DNA of 64,000 bases from Costus lasius (Eukaryota; Streptophyta; Magnoliopsida; Zingiberales; Costaceae), in contig CM050450.1 of the NCBI GenBank assembly GCA_027563935.2, positions 27,081,439-27,145,438 on the forward strand. The letters are read 5' to 3'. Made by a program: the position numbers and the translations under genes. Each line of letters starts with the position of its first letter. Positions within the stretch are counted from its first letter, which is position 1. This document shows positions 45,996-56,199 of the stretch, in pieces. The notes under the pieces were generated by a model. The model saw nothing but the letters and a program-made list of their open reading frames with translations. It searched no databases and was not told where the DNA came from.

Positions 45996-47460
45996 AGGCG
46001 AGCGGCCGGTTCGGTCTGATTTAGGGTTTTGGGCGGCGGTTTATTTCAAATAAACCCGACCGACTGAGTTTTGGAATTGATTTGAACCGGCTCAACAGAT
46101 TGAGCAGTTCAATTTTAATATTGACCCAGCATTGGTTTTCTGGCCGGTTTGACCCTAATCCGGTTGAATCCTGGCCGGTTCAGGTAGCCGTTGGAACCCT
46201 TATGAAAAGGCCTATGTAATGGTATCCTGTGTGTCCCTAGGTTCTTCGTATATTTTGTGTAATTTTGGTTTCAATTTTTGGTTTGGTTTGGTTCAGGGTG
46301 AATCTGACCGGGTCACTGCAATTCAGTCCGGTTCAGTGGCTTTTGGGTCCGGTTTATTGGATCCAAAGTTGGTTCCTTAGGTTTTGAGATGTTTCGCTTC
46401 TGTTGGTGGTCTCTGTTTTCACGTTTGAATCTCATTTGATGAAGTTCATGTATAAATCTATGTTTCAGAGTGGTTGATCCAGTGTTTGGCTTGCTTCGTT
46501 TGATAACTAGTTTTCTTGGCTTTTCAAAGGTAAGACCTCAAACCAGATTTCTGTAGCTAAAGGTTTGGTATCCTTGTTTCCGTTGACTCAGATAGTATAG
46601 TATCTTGTACATATCGAAGAGTTGCAAGTTGTTTATTGACATATTAGTTTTACACTTTTTATACCAGTTGCATATTTGCAAAATCAGTTTATCAGCATCC
46701 ACGTTGTGGACAGCCTAACCAGTTTTCTAGTATCCACGTGTGTGGATAGTTAGATGTTATATTGAGCAAATACCCAGTAGTATCCACTCTGTGGACAGAT
46801 CGGGGTCCCAAGTTAGCATGCACCGGGATTCGTGACGCATGGTAGCGCGTGTGTTCACCATGTAAGGTGTGATACATCTTATCATGCGTATTCGGGGTGA
46901 CGACCCCACAAGCCAATAGGTATTGCTCATAGTTGATTTATGCATGGTATAAGTTTCCCTTTTTGACATAGATAACCTTGTTAAATCAGTTTATCTAGTT
47001 GTATTACAGTTTCAGTTATAAGTTCCAATTTTCAGTTACAGTTCCAGCTTCTAGTTTATAGTTTCCAGCTTTCAGTTTACAGTTTTCAGTATTCAGTTGT
47101 TACAGTTTCATTGCTCATGCTTCTTGTTAGTTTCCCTCCTTTGAATCTAAGGGACTACCCTTTCTTCTGGGGAGAGGCTTACTCAGCAAGTTTTGCTGAG
47201 TCTTGTTGATATTGCAGGTACTGGTCTGGACTAAGGAAATCAAGGCACGGATTTAAAGCATTGCTTGAGGAATTATTCTTGAAGATTTGTGATACTTGTA
47301 TTAAAGTTGAGATCTGAGTGTTGTAAAAGTGTACTCTGATGTAAAGTCTTGAAAAGAAAATTTTGTAGCAGTTAGACTTATATTATTGTTCCTAAAGTCT
47401 ACAGTAATAATAGATTGCTTTAGTTATATTCTAGTCTTGGTACTAGGGTGTAACAGCCAA

Positions 47461-48720
47461 AGCATCCACACGAGATGTTAGATGCTTATAGCATCAGAGA
47501 TATCTTCATTGTGCTTTTTCTGAGCAACAATGAAACCTTCCAAAAGGAACTCCAAGTTGGACTTCTAAGGCTGATTGAACTGCCTGGACTAAAAACCTGG
47601 TGGCGGCCTATTATTCTGCTGATTAAATTGCTGAGGAATTTGCCCTTGATTATTCTTGTATGACAAATTGGGGTGGTTCCTCCGGCCCGGATTATATGTA
47701 GCTGAATAAGGGTCGTTCACATGCCTTTGGTTGTAGTTGCAGAAAGCATTAACATACTCCTGACAAGAGTCATCCTGTGGTGAGGCTAAAAGCTGACAAT
47801 CAGTAGAAGTATGGCCTGAAACACCACAGACCTCACAAAAAACAAAATTAACTACAACTGAAGGAAAAGTAAAAGAATCCAATTTTTGAGCCAAAGAATC
47901 AACCTTTGCAGCTAAAGATGTCAAGGAATCACTACTATACTTAGTCATACCCATTGATGTGGTACCTCGCTCATTGGACCAATGATTATGATTTATGGCT
48001 ATGTCCTCAAGCAAGGTTGTTGCATCTTCTACATTCTTTCTCATGATAGCTCCCCCAGCAGTAGCATCCACCATGAGCTTTGTGTTGTAGTCCAATCCAT
48101 TGTAGAAAATATGGATTAGGACCCACTTCTCAAACCCATGATGAGGACACATGCGCTGGAGATCCTTGAAACGATCTCAAGCATCATAAAGTGATTCTCC
48201 TTCTTTTTGTCCAAAGCAAGTGATCATATTCCTCAGTTGAACTGTCTTGCTTGGTGGAAAGTATTTAGTTAGAAAAGCATGTGAAAGCTCATCCCATGTA
48301 GTAATCGATCCAGCGGGAAGAGAATATAACCAAGCCCGTGTGTGATCCCTGAGAGAAAATGGAAATAATCTCAGTCTTATTGCATCAGAAGATACACCAT
48401 TTACCTAAACGGTGTCACAATATTCTGAAAAGACAGCAAGATGAAGATTAGGATCCTGTGTTGGGGAACCCCCAAACTAGTTCTGCTGAACCATAGTGAT
48501 CAGTGCTGGTTTAAGCTCAAAGTTGTTCGCCTCCACATTAGGTCAAACAATGCTAGAATTAAAACCTTACATGTTAGGCACTACAAAATCTCTTAGTGAC
48601 TGATTGTTCACTATAATGCCCTCTTCTGCAACTTTCTTAGTCTGAAACTGTAGTTTTCTTCGAAGGCATAAGGTACGTTCAATCTCTGGATCTTCAGGAA
48701 TATAGATGAATAATGCATTG
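47461..48720 (-). pseudogene. Gag of Athila-like element C2
   Basis: Minus strand, reading leftwards: EIERTLCLRRKLQFQTKKVA, QSLRDFVVPNM, NVEANNFELKPALI, FGGSPTQDPNLHLAVFSEYC, LRLFPFSLRDHTRAWLYSLP, a particle-core block DELSHAFLTKYFPPSKT, HHGFEKWVLIHIFYNGLDYN, VDATAGGAIM, then a zinc knuckle CEVCGVSGHTSTDC (near 47790) and NNRPPPGF. Premature stops include a TAA, a TGA, and TAG codons in the N-terminal third; the segment 48152-47589 is open (187 aa). It continues, across the solo LTR insertion, into 36095 and below. Primer site and leader are not found upstream. Confidence 0.87.
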
Positions 48721-48739
48721 AATACTATAAAGAATACAA

Positions 48740-49494
48740 GAAAACACTAGGAAAATAAATAGAAACGCTTCCCCTCAATCTGGAGATGAAGATGAAATGT
48801 TCATTTCTCTCCTTCATGTGAATCCTCATCTGAATTTCACCTTGAAATTGAGTTTCCCCCTAGCTACCACCTATGATTATGTTCGCCCAAAGAACTCTCC
48901 TTTGCCCTCCAAAAATTCTTCCTTATATAGTTTAATCAGTTCGAAACCCTTTAAGGAAGAATTCTAGAGAGTTTGGTTCAATTCTGACTAGATTCGGGGT
49001 TGAATCGAGTGAAAAATATGAAAGGGAAAAAATATTCATGGCCCGTAATCAGACAAGGGGGGGTAAGGTCCCATTGAGTTCTTACTCTTTTATAGTACAA
49101 GTAGCCACATTAAGATTACCATCTGGGGAGGTCCGTTTGCTATCCAAAAACTGCTTAGCAACAGTCACGACTGCGGTCGTGAAAGTTTCAGTGAATAACG
49201 TCTTACGTACAGTGAAACTCATGACCAAGGCCATGAATGTAGCGTCTGATACTATTTTTGCCCTAAATTTAACGTGCGACCTCGTAATTTCCTTGGGAAC
49301 CATGCTATAGCTTCAAAACTCGCAAAATCTATCATTTTCATGCCATTTTACTTGCATTTTCATAAAAACTAAGAAAAGTAAAAATTACATACCAAATGAA
49401 GTAAAAAATACTAAAAATTAGTATAAAGTCATAAATTAAGCCCGAAATATCATATAAAATACATGTAAAAATATAATGTAAACGCAACGCATCA
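48740..49494 (-). repeat. Partial 5' LTR of element C2
   Basis: On the minus strand it starts TGATGCGTTGCGTTTACA, a typical Athila/Tat-type LTR start, and runs to the gag start without a primer site, so the inner end is deleted. It has its own dyads: CACGACTGCGGTCGTG near 49166 and CATGACC..GGCCATG near 49218. The + strand ORF 49038-49310 is chance. The LTR sits inside the gag of the chromovirus-like element to its right. Confidence 0.68.
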
Positions 49495-50745
49495 GGTGTG
49501 TGGCCTCATCCTCGCTAGTATGGCAGTCAGCATCATGGGGAGTAATAGGGGACTCGCTAGTGAGGCATATAGTGGCAGTAGAGGGACGACGCTCCTTCCC
49601 CACATGGAGCGAGCGTCGAGGGCACTCACTCATATAATGTTTGGTTACAATGGTGATAAGTGACCCACGAGGGTCCACTAGTGACAGGGCTCTTTCTCTT
49701 CTCTTCCCAATTGGGCCGAGGGGGTGGTGCATCGGGTTGGCTAACTCGTGTTGGACTTGGGTGAGACATGAGTTCAGCTCGAGTCGCGAACTCGCAAAAC
49801 GTCAACTAGGGCGACGAACCGGGGCAGAATCCGGTCGGCGTGACAGAGCCCAAAGGTCAACCTCTAGGTTGCAGGCTCGCTGAAAGGTGGGGTCAAGACC
49901 CTCAACTAGCCAGGCACTCAAGTCCCTCTAGATGTCAGAACGGAGGCCATTCTTAAAATGCACAAGGGTCAAGGCTATGTCGTCTGTAATGGCAGAACAA
50001 TGGTGCGGGTCATCAAACCGAGTCAGGAAGTCATCTACGGTTCCGGACCCTTAGGTTAGTGCATAGTATTGGTCCAAGAGGCGCTGCTTATAGGATGGAG
50101 GCACGTATTTCTCCTTCATGCATGCCTTCATCTCGTCCCACCTAAGGATGGGGGATGTGGGAAACTCAATTTTGCCGCTCAACATTCTCCCAATGCAAGT
50201 GGGCTGTACCCTGCAACATCATGTGTGCAAACACAACTCGGGTTCGCTCATCCATGTGAACCCACTTAAAATACCGATCCATATTGGAAGCCCATTCAAG
50301 GAAAACCTAGGGGGTCTAGACTACCCTCGAAATGTTTGGGGGACATGCGGACAACGCACTGGATGTCATCCCCATCTTGGTCTCTAGTGTCTCTAAACTG
50401 GGGTTAGGGTCTAGCCATGACCCATTCAGACTCATCCGCCAATGGGTCAAAAGGGGCTTCAAACTCATGTCGCTCTATAAGCTCACGGTCAAGGTTACGG
50501 TCCAGCCCATGGCCCGATGAGGTTTGGGCTGCTCGAGGAGAAGGCCTCATCTCAGGTTGCTCATGGCGGGTCGCCACTCACTAGGCACGATCTTATTGAA
50601 TCTCAACAAGTAATTGTTGGACCAACGACTCCAAAGTGGTCATCCGCATAGACAACTCATCCCTAGACTCAACTTGGATCATTGTAACTTCTTCCGTCGG
50701 AATGGGCATTGTTCGTTGGTAAGGGGTTCCTGCTCTAGTAGTCAT
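49495..50745 (-). pseudogene. Gag remnant of a chromovirus-like gypsy element
   Basis: The start codon at 50743-50745 begins MTTRAGTPYQRTMPIPTEEV, followed by ESRDELSMRMTTLESLVQQL. The frame then breaks but words such as ERHEFEAPFDPLADE and, near 49620, a zinc-knuckle end HYMSECPRRSLHVG can be read with frame changes. Its upstream neighbour is a primer site and LTR in the same orientation. It is cut at 49495 by element C2. Superfamily is fairly clear from position and layout, lineage is not. Confidence 0.62.
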
Positions 50746-50841
50746 GATGTGATGTAAATGTTGAAAATAATCTCCAAGAAACCAAATGGGATGCAATGCA
50801 AAGTAGACCAGTGTGACTAGACAAGGGTCAATCACTACCGA

Positions 50842-50853
50842 CCTCTGATACCA
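50842..50853 (-). other. Primer-binding site of the chromovirus-like element
   Basis: On the minus strand TGGTATCAGAGG, an initiator-Met tRNA type site, lies five bases inside the LTR edge at 50859. Confidence 0.75.
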
Positions 50854-50858
50854 AAAAT

Positions 50859-52140
50859 TGATGGAGCAGAAGTAGGAGGGGTGGTCCTTATATTCTGTAC
50901 TCTAAGGTGGCAAAAACTTATGACGCGGAAAACGTGAGAGGGGCATTATGCGAGAGAAGTGAAACGTGTTCAGAGGGAAACCGGTGATGGAAACACAATG
51001 ACAAACCAAGCAAAATTCTCTTTGAGCAATACCGAAAGCACCGAGAAACCACGGCTTTCTCAAATAAGCTACACACCTCTCAAGCAAGCCAATCTTAAGC
51101 AATGCGCGGCACAGGCAAACATAGTGTGGCGACAAGTCTAGCTACAGCCTACAACCCTAGACACATCCACAAGCAAGCAACCCCCAAGCGTAAGCCAAAC
51201 AATGGAAAGGATAGGTAGTGTATACCCCACAATCTTTGATTGAATGCTGGAAACAAGCAAGTAGGATCTTCGGAGTACAAGGCACTCAGGTGGCTCGACC
51301 GCGTTTACAATGCACTCAATCCTCACTCGAAGCTACCACAACTTCGTAGGCTCTCACTCACTTGAAGGCTACACTAAACGCAAAGGGTAAGTTGAATAAC
51401 AAGCTAGTCTCCACCTTCTTTTATAGAACAAGAGAGGAAGCTCACACCAAAAGCATGGATATGGTTGTTGGATAAGCCAACTCCCTTATAACAACCTAAA
51501 GCAAGTCTGGAATCAAATCCTAACTACCATAGGATAGCAGCTACCAAATAAAGCAAAAGCAAAAAAGTGAGGTAGGTGGTGGGCGGATGGGCTGGATTCC
51601 CTTGGGTTGTTAGTTGGGCCGTCGTGGCGTTCTACACCATCTACGAATAGGCCGTGATGAAGCAGCAGAACCAGCTGATAGTAGGCTGATTCTGTGTGGT
51701 TGTGGCTGAGTCATGGGTGGTGTTGAGGACCTGGTTGTAGTAGTGATCCATCGTCGGTCCTTCGGTTGGCCTTGTTTTGAGGTTCATTGGATGGATCAGC
51801 TCCGTGAAGGTGGTTGATGGACTGAGAACGCCCACATAACGGTCAGGGGGTGTGAGGAATGTTGAGAGCGTCAAACGGAGCAAAAAATGATGCTTTTTTG
51901 CATTTCTCGGATGTTCATGAGTATGGCTGTGCATCTATGCACGACCGTGAATGAGTTTGGGACTGGTTCGAAATCCTACGCCATCGTCCTTCACGGGCAT
52001 GGCTGTGCATCCATGCATGGCTATGAAGTCTTCTGCGTCCTCCGTCTGGTTTTCTGCTGAGGCTTTCACGGCCATGAAGCCGCGCACACCCTAGCCTGTG
52101 CATCTATGCATGGCCGTGCGTCCATGCACACCTATGGGTG
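50859..52140 (-). repeat. 5' LTR of the chromovirus-like element (outer end approximate)
   Basis: The inner edge is clear (minus strand ...CTTCTGCTCCATCA, then the primer site). The outer edge near 52140 is set only by where copia-LTR homology begins. At 51915-52135 it carries a block of dyads built on 'catggc..tgtgcatc.atgca..gccgtg', similar in style but not sequence to those of the Athila-like LTRs. All ORFs here look spurious. Confidence 0.55.
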
Positions 52141-53072
52141 TAAAAATTTTGTCAACCTCCATTTGAGCTAAGATTTTTTGAGTGTCTTCCTTGGGCCCTG
52201 GAGAGTCTGTTGGTGTGTCTCCTTGGGCCCCAAAGTCCGTGGGTGTGTCACTTTGGGCCCCAAGGTCTTCATAGGCTTCTTTGGCTCCGTCACTGTAGGT
52301 TCCTTTGACGTTGGTAGTGATGATCTGATGATCATCACAAGTAGTGAGCGGTGTCTAGCAATGCATCGCTGCTACCCAAGTAATCGGAAGGTTGTGATCA
52401 TCGGCATACCCTAGACCGCAATAAAGTAACTATGCATTTTTGTCCCTTTGCCAGACTAATATCCTAATTGGACAAAGTGTGTCACACTTTGTTTAACCCA
52501 ATCTCATGGTCATGACTAAATCAAATTCTCACTTGGGTATGGTCATATGCTTTCAGTCATGCATCCATATAAGGCCTGAGGATATCAAGCTTCTTTAAGA
52601 AAGGGGCAAATCATCTATCTATCACTTGAACCTCTCATATAGTGAGGCGTGAGGTTGTATCAAAGCATACCCCTTACCATATAGAGGTGTCAATGACCTC
52701 AAGTAAAAGGACAAATGTTCCTCCATCACATGTGAGATTAACTTGTGATACCTAAGTTAATCCTCTTGTCAGGTTGGTCTAGTATATCTAATACTGATAT
52801 ATCCATATGCCAGCATTGATACTATGTGCCTAACCAGCGCATACACTAGTCTCACATACATCATAGCTGTCCTTTATTCACTGTAGCACTCGACTGGGGG
52901 CAAACTTTGAGACTAAATAAAATCTATCTCAAAGAACATTATCATGCAAATATACATTAACACAGATGTAACCATAAGCATAATAATAACAATATCATAA
53001 TATATAAAATATCAATGTGAATGTAGTATAAAAGTCAGACCAACAAATGCTCCTAGGGCATATACACTAATA

Positions 53073-53475
53073 GATATGGGTCATCAGATCAACTCTGACA
53101 AATCTTGGTGATTAGATCAAGATTGAGAGATTCGAACCATTTGCTTAAGATAGGAAGATTTGGGCCATTGTTGTCAAATCGAATCTGGGCTGTCATATCC
53201 TCATTAATAAAGTCAATGCCACAAATCAATTGATTAGATCTGGATCATCAGATTCAACTTGGATAAATTTGAGCAGTTGTTATTGTATCAGATCCAGGCT
53301 ATCAGATCTTCATTGATCAAATCATCACTGCTTAGACGAATCTGAGTTGTTGGATTAGAGGTAGAAGATCTAGCCATCATATCAGAGTTGAAAGATCTGA
53401 GCTGTTGAATTCTTGCTAATCAAATTATAACTATCAGATTTACTTGGATGAATCTGAGTCATTTGATGAAATGAG
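53073..53475 (+). repeat. Degenerate tandem repeat, about 32-bp unit, right part
   Basis: Words such as 'gggtcatcagatcaactctgac', 'gattagatctggatcatcaga' and 'gaatctgagttgttggatt' continue the array of 30005-30271 in style and phase after the copia LTR. Confidence 0.7.
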
Positions 53476-54040
53476 ACTCATCCTCTTTATTTCACTTGCA
53501 ATAGAGGAGGATAGGGCATCGTCATCATTCGTTGCCTGTTGTCCACTACTCAGTTGGTTGACCTACTCCAACTAAGAATTCTTTGAACCCTAGCGAACTA
53601 GTGGCTGGAGTATGGGGCTAGTTGATGGCAGGTTGACGCCGAACAAAGCCGAACAAAGGACCTTCATCTGAAAGGGGGTGTAATAAGATCATCGGAAAAG
53701 CTTTCGATTATAGCGATTTGGCCATTGGATGGACAGATCCTCTCATTCATTGATTTGCATGCTCGAGGAGGTGTAACCAAAGTTTGGACTTGATTAGATG
53801 GCTAGATGTTGAGTTTGACGAGGTCGTTCATAGTGCTCATTCAGTAGGAATCTCGATTATGCAATTTCTCGCATGTGTACATTAGTAGAAACTCTCAGCG
53901 GCTGATTGCGGTGGAGATGATAGTCCACTAATAGAAGCAGCATCGGCAGCCTGGCTAGATGGTGATAGTGATGTCGTCAACAAAGATAAGCAGTGCAATT
54001 CACCGACCACAAAGTTAACACCTGGCGATGAAGGAAGTGG
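53476..54040. other. Unassigned DNA
   Basis: No ORF over 60 codons with recognisable content and no clear repeat. It lies between two tandem-repeat arrays and probably belongs to the same old locus. Confidence 0.35.
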
Positions 54041-54065
54041 TGTTTATTCTATGGGATTTTCTTGC

Positions 54066-54240
54066 TAGAGTTTACTCTCCGTGAGATGATTTTCGTTGGA
54101 GTTTACTCTCTGTGATTTTTTTATTGAAGTTGACTCTCCATGAGATGATTTTCATAAGAGTTTACTCTCTATGATTTTTGACTAGAGTTTACATTCTATG
54201 AGATGATTTTTATAGGAGTTTACTCTCTATAATTTTAGAA
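54066..54240 (+). repeat. Tandem repeat, about 57-bp two-part unit, three copies
   Basis: The alternating halves are 'agagtttactctctatgattttt' and 'ccatgagatgattttcata', repeated from 54066 to 54240. Confidence 0.8.
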
Positions 54241-54672
54241 AACACTATAGAATAACAAAAAGAAAGAAATTATCTGGTCTGTTGTATTCTTCCTTCGTGT
54301 TACACACAACTTTTTTTTACACCAAACATCTTCCTCAAGTAAGCCAAAATAAGTATTCTCTCTTCTTTTTTATTTCTCCTTTCTCTTCCTTGCCAATTGC
54401 TTTCAATTTCTTCAACACTCTTTTTTTTACCTTTTTCCTTTTTCTTGCTGAGAGAGACCCGTCTCCCCTTCTTTAAGGGTGTGTTTTCTAGGCACGAACC
54501 ATGCCTAGCCATCATTGGCCGGTACTGCCAGATGTATTATAGGCTTCAAAAGCACTCCATCTGAGTGTGAATCTTGATGCATTCTAAATGCAACAGTTGC
54601 GTTCGGTTCCGTCCTATTTTCACTCTTCTTTCGTCACCGTTTGCGTCGGTCCCCAAAACTCATCTTTCCTTC

Positions 54673-54760
54673 CAAATTTCCCCGTTGACAACGAGCCCTT
54701 GAGTGCATTTTCTCCCCAAATTTCCCCGTTGACAACGAGCCCTTGAGTGCATTTTCTCCC
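54673..54760 (+). repeat. Perfect 44-bp tandem duplication
   Basis: The unit starting CAAATTTCCCCGTTGACAAC occupies 54673-54716 and 54717-54760 without a visible mismatch, so the duplication is recent. It lies in pyrimidine-rich DNA upstream of the FAR1-type relic. Confidence 0.9.
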
Positions 54761-55084
54761 TACTTTGCTCCCTCCTTGTCGACAACTCTTCCTTGAGCTC
54801 TTCTTCCTGCCAAGCTCCCTCGTCGTCTCCCTGCCGCTCGAGCTCTTCTCCGTCGTGAGCTAGCCCTCTTCAACCTTCTCTGCTCCCTCCTCGTCTCCCT
54901 GCCGCTCAAGCTTTCGAACACCTCTGGAGTCTCCAAGCTGCTCAAGTCTCCCTCATCGTCTCCTTGCCGTGCATTTTCTTTCATCACTATTTGTCGTCAC
55001 CTTACTGCCACCACCATTGAAGCGAAGCTTTGAAGTCACCCTACTGCCACTACCACTAAAGCTCTCAAACATTTATTCACACCT

Positions 55085-55290
55085 TCATAACATCACTTAC
55101 AATTGTAGTACCTTTCAAAGAAATGTAGTACTTCATCTTTATAGGATTGTACCACCGCTAAAGCTCTCGGGCATTTATACTCCCTTCTCATTGCTGCTTC
55201 TAGGTATTTTACAACTTTAAAACATCACTTATAATTGTAGTACTTTTCAAAGAAATGAAGTACTTCATCCTTATTGGATTGTATAACCAT
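55085..55290 (+). repeat. Direct repeat of about 70 bp, period about 120 bp
   Basis: 'acatcacttacaattgtagtac' through 'gtagtacttcatctttataggattgta' (about 55090-55153) is repeated at about 55217-55281 with a few changes; shorter echoes continue to 55430. Confidence 0.75.
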
Positions 55291-55567
55291 TTGTACTTAA
55301 GCATACTTTATAGGATGAAATGTATTGGGTTCCTCCTCATGTATTGTACAGCAACTGTAGGGATTTATATTGGTTTTAAATCATAAATTCTAGTTATAGA
55401 ATTATAGTACCTTTTAAATGAAACGTAGTATTTTATCCAAACTTATGCGTAACTTCAATGCCGAAATGTATGGGATTCCTCTTCGTGCATTGTCTACAAT
55501 TTTCTAATTTTTTGGGCTTTTGTTAGAAAAGCTGATTAATTAAAGAAATTTTTTGTAGAATATAACC

Positions 55568-56193
55568 ATGGACATGAATGAAGTTGAGCTAACGAAGATA
55601 AATATATTAGGGTCATCAAGTGTGGGGAATGAAGTTTCCATTGGTAATGAATCAATTGAAGGAAATGAAGTTCCCATTGATAATGAACCAATGGAAGGAA
55701 ATGAAGTTCAAATTGAAGTTCCTAATTGATATATAATGATCATAGGTTATCTTAATTTGGTTAATACAATTAATAAATGTTCTACTTGAAATTTTTGTAG
55801 GCAATTTTAATCAATGAATCATCTTCTACACTTGCTATTGGTATGCAATTTTATAGTGAAGATAGAAGCACACAACATTTACAATGAGTATACAAAAAAG
55901 ATGAGTTTTAGCATAAAAAGATCATGTTCAGGATAGAAAAAAAAATGTGATTTTAAAATTATGAAAATTCGTTTGCAATAAGCAAGGGGTTGAGACAAGG
56001 ACATAAAACTCACATTATAAAGATACCTCAATCCATCACAAGAACAAATTGCATGGCCCTAATGGAATTCAAGATTGATACTAACAGTGTTTGGATACTC
56101 TGGAGATTAGAGCTTAATCATAATCATCCAATGATTAGTCCCAATAAAGTCCATATGCTGAGATCACATAAAAGAATTTTACTGTTGAACTAG
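55568..56193 (+). pseudogene. FAR1/FRS-type DNA-binding domain relic
   Basis: A short first exon from ATG 55568 reads MDMNEVELTKINILG and then two copies of an 'EGNEV-IDNEPM' type motif, ending at 55729. After a probable intron ending TTTTTGTAG at 55800 comes ESSSTLAIGMQFYSEDRS, several stops, then an open part from 55990: TRTNCMALMEFKIDTNSVWI, LELNHNHPMISPNKVHMLRS and HKRI. This matches the order of the FAR1 zinc-type DNA-binding domain (TRTGC, then HNH, then SP.K...LRSHR), found in FAR1/FHY3 regulators and in MULE-type transposases. Stops at about 55888 and later show it is dead. The MULE zinc-binding transposase core is not seen, so host gene relic versus transposon relic is open. Confidence 0.72.
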
Positions 56194-56199
56194 TTATTT

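Larger units (their letters stand above)
36096..47455 (+). mobile_element. Gypsy-type solo LTR (about 2.26 kb) split by the copia element
   Basis: It starts TGTTATATCCCAAG at 36096 and ends GGGTGTAACA at 47455, flanked by GCCAA at 36091-36095 and 47456-47460. Its halves are 36096-36905 and 46001-47455. It interrupts the gag of element C2. Near the 3' end it has a hairpin ACTCAGCAAGTTTTGCTGAGT (47190-47210) often seen in Tekay/Del-type LTRs, and near 36224 a self-complementary GCGGGGGTTCGAACCCGC that matches the tRNA B-box consensus. No coding region; the ORFs at 36249-36996 are chance. Confidence 0.88.
30272..53072 (-). mobile_element. Copia-type solo LTR, split by a 21-kb nest
   Basis: The two parts are 30272 to about 30880 and about 52140 to 53072. 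On the minus strand it starts near TATTAGTGTATATGCCCTAGG and ends near CCGGAGGTTTTCCAATA. The order of words matches the LTR of the complete copia element (36906-38590): 'tagcaa..catc', 'ttgccaga..ctaat..ggacaa', 'gggtatggtcatatgctttc', 'tctatcac'. It is thus a distant relative of about 1.5 kb in total. Both terminal dinucleotides show one C-to-T type change. I could not find a convincing 5-bp duplication. Confidence 0.7.

Noticed and set aside
49038..49310. 90-residue + strand ORF
   Set aside because: It lies in the partial LTR of C2, has no motif and is matched by an antisense ORF.
30262..53080. Target duplication for the split copia solo LTR
   Set aside because: Flanks TATCT and GATAT share only a loose 'tat' and cannot be told apart from array repeats.
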